Assembly (NCBI GenBank): GCA_029879595.1
Contig: JAOUPZ010000103.1
Location: forward strand, 1-9,464
Length of the DNA stretch: 9,464 bases
Direction of reading: 5' to 3'
Source of the DNA: Deltaproteobacteria bacterium
GTDB lineage: Bacteria; SAR324; JACQKK01
How positions within the stretch are numbered: position 1 is the first letter of the stretch; each line of letters begins with the position of its first letter. This document shows positions 6,903 to 9,464 of the stretch, piece after piece. The translations under genes were made by a program, and so were the position numbers. The notes beneath the pieces are model-generated. The model saw only the letters and a list, made by a program, of their open reading frames with translations. It was not told the DNA's origin and searched no databases.

Positions 6903-8771
6903 CTACATATACGGCTCGGCCCGCTTGACCCACTTGTCCACATCCTTTTCCGCCGGATTGAGTGGCAGGCCGGGGTGGATGGCGTCCGAAGCGCATTTTT
7001 CCGCCGCGCGCACGATATCCTTGTAGGGCCCGCCCTTGGGGTCCTTGATAATCGCCTTCTTGTTGCTGTTGTAGGCGAAGATCTTCTTGTTGATATCGAG
7101 ACAGTCATCACAGGAGGTGCAGAGCCGTTCGTCGATCCAGGCGGCCTCGGATGGCGGCGCTGCTTCCTCGGCAGCAGCGGAAGCAACAGGAGCCGCTGCG
7201 GGAGCCGCCGAAGCGGCAGCCGATGAGGCGGAAACGCTGCCCCCGTTCCCCGCCGCCTTGGCGGCAGGCACGGCGGCCATTTCCATGGGAGACAGCCCGG
7301 CCAGCTTCTGGGCCAGGTTGCGCATGGCAGCGGATACCGCCTGCTCGCCCTGGGCCCGGGCCTTTTCCTCCATCTCCGCCCGGATGCCGGCAATGGCGGT
7401 TTCCTTCTCGGCGGAAACCTGCTGCCTGATCTTGGTTTCCGCGGCCTGCACATGGGGATTCCTTGTGCCCTCCAGGGCCTGCAGACTGCGCCACTGGTGG
7501 AGCCGGTCAACCGTCTGGGCGATCATTGCCGATGAAGGCGTCAGGCGTGTCAGCGCGCCCTGGGAATCCACCACTGAAACAAACGGAGTCCGACCGCGCC
7601 TTTGCTCTGATGTCATGGCCAGGTATTCATCAATCCGCACCGCTGAGCCCTCGGCGGCGGGGTCCAGGGGCCTGAACTGCGCCGCGAACTCCGGATCCAG
7701 GGCCGCATAGTCGGCAAAGGTGAACAGCACCTGCTGGCTCATGGCGTTGCCTTCCTGGTCCTTGAACTCAATCGTGGCCCGGGCCCAGTCATCTTCACCG
7801 CCCGGATTGCCGCTCAGGTCCAGGCATGACACCAGGTCGGCCGCCTTGTCCGGATCATAGAGAAAATGGGGGAAGCCACGGGACAGCAGGGCCTTCTCGG
7901 CCATTTCGCGGCCCTCGCTGAAGTCCCTTCCACCAGGAGCGTGCAACGAGATCACCGCCGGGCGGGGTGAGTCAAGCGCCTTGCCCAGCACATCCTCCAG
8001 CGGCACATTGCCCGCTGCCGAGGCCTGCAGGAAAAACACATTGCGCAGCCCCAGGAACAAAAGGGTCAGGTCGGCCCCGGCCAGGGCCGCCGCACGCCCG
8101 GTCTCCTCCACACCGGAGTGCAGGGTTGTCCGGGGCAGCAATACCTTGAGCGGTGAACCGCTGGTGAGCAGGGGCAGGATATCGCCCAGTTTCTGGCCAA
8201 AGGCCGCGCTGCCCTTGGCGCTGTCGGCCAGCACGATAAACGGAGGACACAGCGATAGCTCGTTGCTGTCGAGCTGGCGCCAGTTGAAGTCCTTGAAAAA
8301 AGCATCGTGCTCCGCCGGATCGTACTTCCCGCGGGATTCCAGCCCGGCCAGCCGGACCGTGGCGAAGAAGTCCGTCATGGTGGACATGTGGTCCTCGAAG
8401 GCCTTCAGCACGGCCTGCTGACCCTTCTTCAGCTCGACGAATCCGCAGCCGGGAGGCTTGCTCTTCATGGACTTCAGGTAGCCCCGCAGCTTCTCGGAGA
8501 GCTTGTTGAGGCGCTCATAGCGCCCCTTCTCCATGGTTCTGGAGTCAAAGCTGCGCTTCAGGGTCGAAGAGAGCGCCTTGAGATCAATTATATCCGAGCC
8601 GAAGGTTCCGAAGGACTTCTCCAGGGCTTCTCCGCCCTTTTGTGCTCCCCGGTAATAGTTCTCCAGCGCCAGAAAATTTTCCACCTGCTGGGCGGCTTTT
8701 TCCGCCATGCCCTGCAGAGCGGTCTGCTTTCGCTGCCAATGGCTTTCGGCCATTCGTTTGAATGCCAACAT
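6903..8771 (-). CDS. Divergent PFOR-like subunit: cofactor-less TPP-like domain fused to a [4Fe-4S] ferredoxin
   Basis: A 622-aa cytoplasmic protein, probably an electron-transfer and structural subunit of the 2-oxoacid:ferredoxin oxidoreductase. Residues 1-155 are helical and unrecognised. Residues about 175-310 follow the order of the pyruvate:ferredoxin oxidoreductase TPP domain: PPFIVLADSAKG, LLTSGSPLKVLL (201-212; family LASGxxVxVLVLDTE), NVFFLQASAAG (244-254; NVYVAxVxMG), PAVISLHAPG (271-280; PSLIIAYSPC) and LLSRGFPHFLYDP (295-307; SGYWPLFRYDP). The GDG and NTGGQ motifs that hold TPP-Mg are missing. Residues 397-435 resemble the tail seen in fused PFORs. A charged helical stretch (440-492) and an Ala-rich linker (500-544) lead to a ferredoxin with Cys551, 554, 557 and 593, enough for one [4Fe-4S]. 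The ATG at 8771 has AGAGGA 10 bases upstream and lies 17 bp after the TPP subunit. Assignment rests on motif order. Confidence 0.75.
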   Translation of the reverse strand: MLAFKRMAESHWQRKQTALQGMAEKAAQQVENFLALENYYRGAQKGGEALEKSFGTFGSDIIDLKALSSTLKRSFDSRTMEKGRYERLNKLSEKLRGYLKSMKSKPPGCGFVELKKGQQAVLKAFEDHMSTMTDFFATVRLAGLESRGKYDPAEHDAFFKDFNWRQLDSNELSLCPPFIVLADSAKGSAAFGQKLGDILPLLTSGSPLKVLLPRTTLHSGVEETGRAAALAGADLTLLFLGLRNVFFLQASAAGNVPLEDVLGKALDSPRPAVISLHAPGGRDFSEGREMAEKALLSRGFPHFLYDPDKAADLVSCLDLSGNPGGEDDWARATIEFKDQEGNAMSQQVLFTFADYAALDPEFAAQFRPLDPAAEGSAVRIDEYLAMTSEQRRGRTPFVSVVDSQGALTRLTPSSAMIAQTVDRLHQWRSLQALEGTRNPHVQAAETKIRQQVSAEKETAIAGIRAEMEEKARAQGEQAVSAAMRNLAQKLAGLSPMEMAAVPAAKAAGNGGSVSASSAAASAAPAAAPVASAAAEEAAPPSEAAWIDERLCTSCDDCLDINKKIFAYNSNKKAIIKDPKGGPYKDIVRAAEKCASDAIHPGLPLNPAEKDVDKWVKRAEPYM

Positions 8772-8781
8772 TGTATGAATA

Positions 8782-8787
8782 TCCTCT
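8782..8787 (-). promoter_or_regulatory. Ribosome binding site of the 622-aa subunit
   Basis: AGAGGA on the minus strand, 10 bases before the ATG at 8771 and just after the stop of the TPP subunit. It favours this start over the in-frame ATG six codons later, which has no such site. Confidence 0.6.
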
Positions 8788-8788
8788 G

Positions 8789-9464
8789 CTACGGACTCGT
8801 CCGGACGGTGTACTTGTCCAGGTGAGAGTTCATCTTGTCAATAAGTTCCTGGTTGGTGAGTTTGGCAACCCTGGAATACCTGTCGGCTTCGTACGAAGGC
8901 AGCTTGGGATTATGGTAAAGCAATCCCATGGGGAGCGAATCTTCAATCAGAGCCACCTCCTGCGCCGCCAGCATGTCAAACGGGTCGTGGGTGATAATCT
9001 TGGACTTTTTGGCCAGGGCCTTGTCCACCTCGACCCCGTTGGGGTGATCCAGGTAGGTCACGTTCATGGCGCCCGCGCCGGTGAACATGTGCGGCATGTA
9101 AATCGGGCAGCGCTGCATGATCCTCACGAAGGACATGCCCTTGTGCGTCCATGCCTTGCGGATGGTTGCGTCCATATGCACGGGCAGCCAGGTGGCGGTC
9201 TGGGCCAGGAATGAAACATTGCTGATCCCCAGCATCAGGGACAGCGGATTCATGGGCTTCAGGTACGCCCCGTGCGGTGTGGTATTGGTGGACTGGCCCA
9301 CCCTGGAGGTAGGCGACACCTGCTTTTTGGTGAGGGCTTAGATCTCGTTGTCCAGCACCAGCACCAGCATATCCGGGTTGTAGCGGGTGGTGTGAACCCA
9401 GTGACCGCCCCCGATGGAAAAGCAGTCCCCGTCACCCATCACGGTAATCACTTTCATCTCTGGC
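8789..9464 (-). pseudogene. 2-oxoacid:ferredoxin oxidoreductase beta (TPP-binding) subunit, partial, with an in-frame TAA
   Basis: The TPP-binding subunit decarboxylates a 2-oxoacid (pyruvate, 2-oxoglutarate or branched-chain; not resolvable here) and passes electrons to Fe-S centres. The frame enters from beyond 9464 as PEMKVITVMGDGDCFSIGGG, with the GDG TPP-Mg motif at visible residues 10-12. It continues through HWVHTTRYNPDMLVLVLDNEI to a TAA at 9338-9340, where the family has Tyr (DNEIYALT). After the stop the same frame resumes as ALTKKQVSPTSRVGQSTNT and runs to a TAG at 8789 with typical blocks: QTATWLPVHMDATIRKAW and FVRIMQRCPIY. The usual TGGQ reads TKKQ. No frameshift accompanies the stop, so one base change explains it. 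The GTG at 9319 could restart translation, but that product lacks the TPP site. The alternative is a sequencing or assembly error in an intact gene. It precedes the 622-aa gene by 17 bp in one operon. Confidence 0.8.

Noticed and set aside
6866..7510. 214-aa open frame on the minus strand
   Set aside because: It is an alternative frame of the Ala-rich linker and ferredoxin region, dominated by Arg/Pro runs. The overlapping frame carries the CxxCxxC ferredoxin.
9338..9340. Recoding of TAA as an amino acid
   Set aside because: TAA ends the kinase, trpS and membrane-protein genes in this window, and known natural insertions of selenocysteine and pyrrolysine use TGA and TAG.
9117..9341. 74-aa open frame on the plus strand
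   Set aside because: It is antisense to the well-matched TPP-binding subunit and shows no motif of its own.

Overview
The window looks like a chromosomal stretch from a GC-rich, Gram-negative, anaerobic or facultatively anaerobic bacterium. The clues are a divergent multi-subunit 2-oxoacid:ferredoxin oxidoreductase locus, a membrane-anchored ApbE flavin transferase, a TMTC-like membrane glycosyltransferase with TPRs, and a TrpS paired with an unusual conserved protein. Sulfate-reducer-like lineages (former Deltaproteobacteria, now Desulfobacterota) fit best, but that is an inference from gene content and protein style, not from a marker gene. I see no tRNA, rRNA, CRISPR array, insertion sequence or phage gene.

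Layout. (1) Positions 1-1401 (+) hold the 3' part of an FGGY-family sugar/polyol kinase. Its last codons and stop lie in a degenerate 12-bp tandem repeat that supplies three in-frame TAA codons. (2) On the minus strand, trpS (start 3436) and a 326-aa conserved protein distantly like deoxyhypusine synthase (start 2432) are 14 bp apart and probably co-transcribed. They converge on the kinase. (3) A 397-bp divergent intergenic region (3437-3833) separates trpS from apbE and carries a short tandem repeat. (4) apbE (3834-4982, +) converges with a 20-bp gap on a 571-aa multi-pass membrane protein with C-terminal TPRs (5003-6718, -). (5) A strong intrinsic terminator (6791-6835, -) closes the upstream minus-strand operon. 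That operon has two genes in the window. The first is a thiamine-diphosphate-binding beta subunit of a 2-oxoacid:ferredoxin oxidoreductase (8789 to beyond 9464). The second is a 622-aa protein (6903-8771) that resembles the C-terminal TPP domain of pyruvate:ferredoxin oxidoreductase without its cofactor motifs and is fused to a [4Fe-4S] ferredoxin domain.

How the genes work together. The oxidoreductase pair would decarboxylate a 2-oxoacid to an acyl-CoA. The beta subunit would bind TPP, and the ferredoxin domain of the second protein would carry electrons out. The most striking points are a TAA stop at 9338-9340 exactly where the beta-subunit family has a Tyr codon, and the pairing of a catalytic-type TPP subunit with a cofactor-less duplicate fused to a ferredoxin through an Ala-rich linker. 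ApbE would flavinylate an exported or membrane flavoprotein that is not encoded here.
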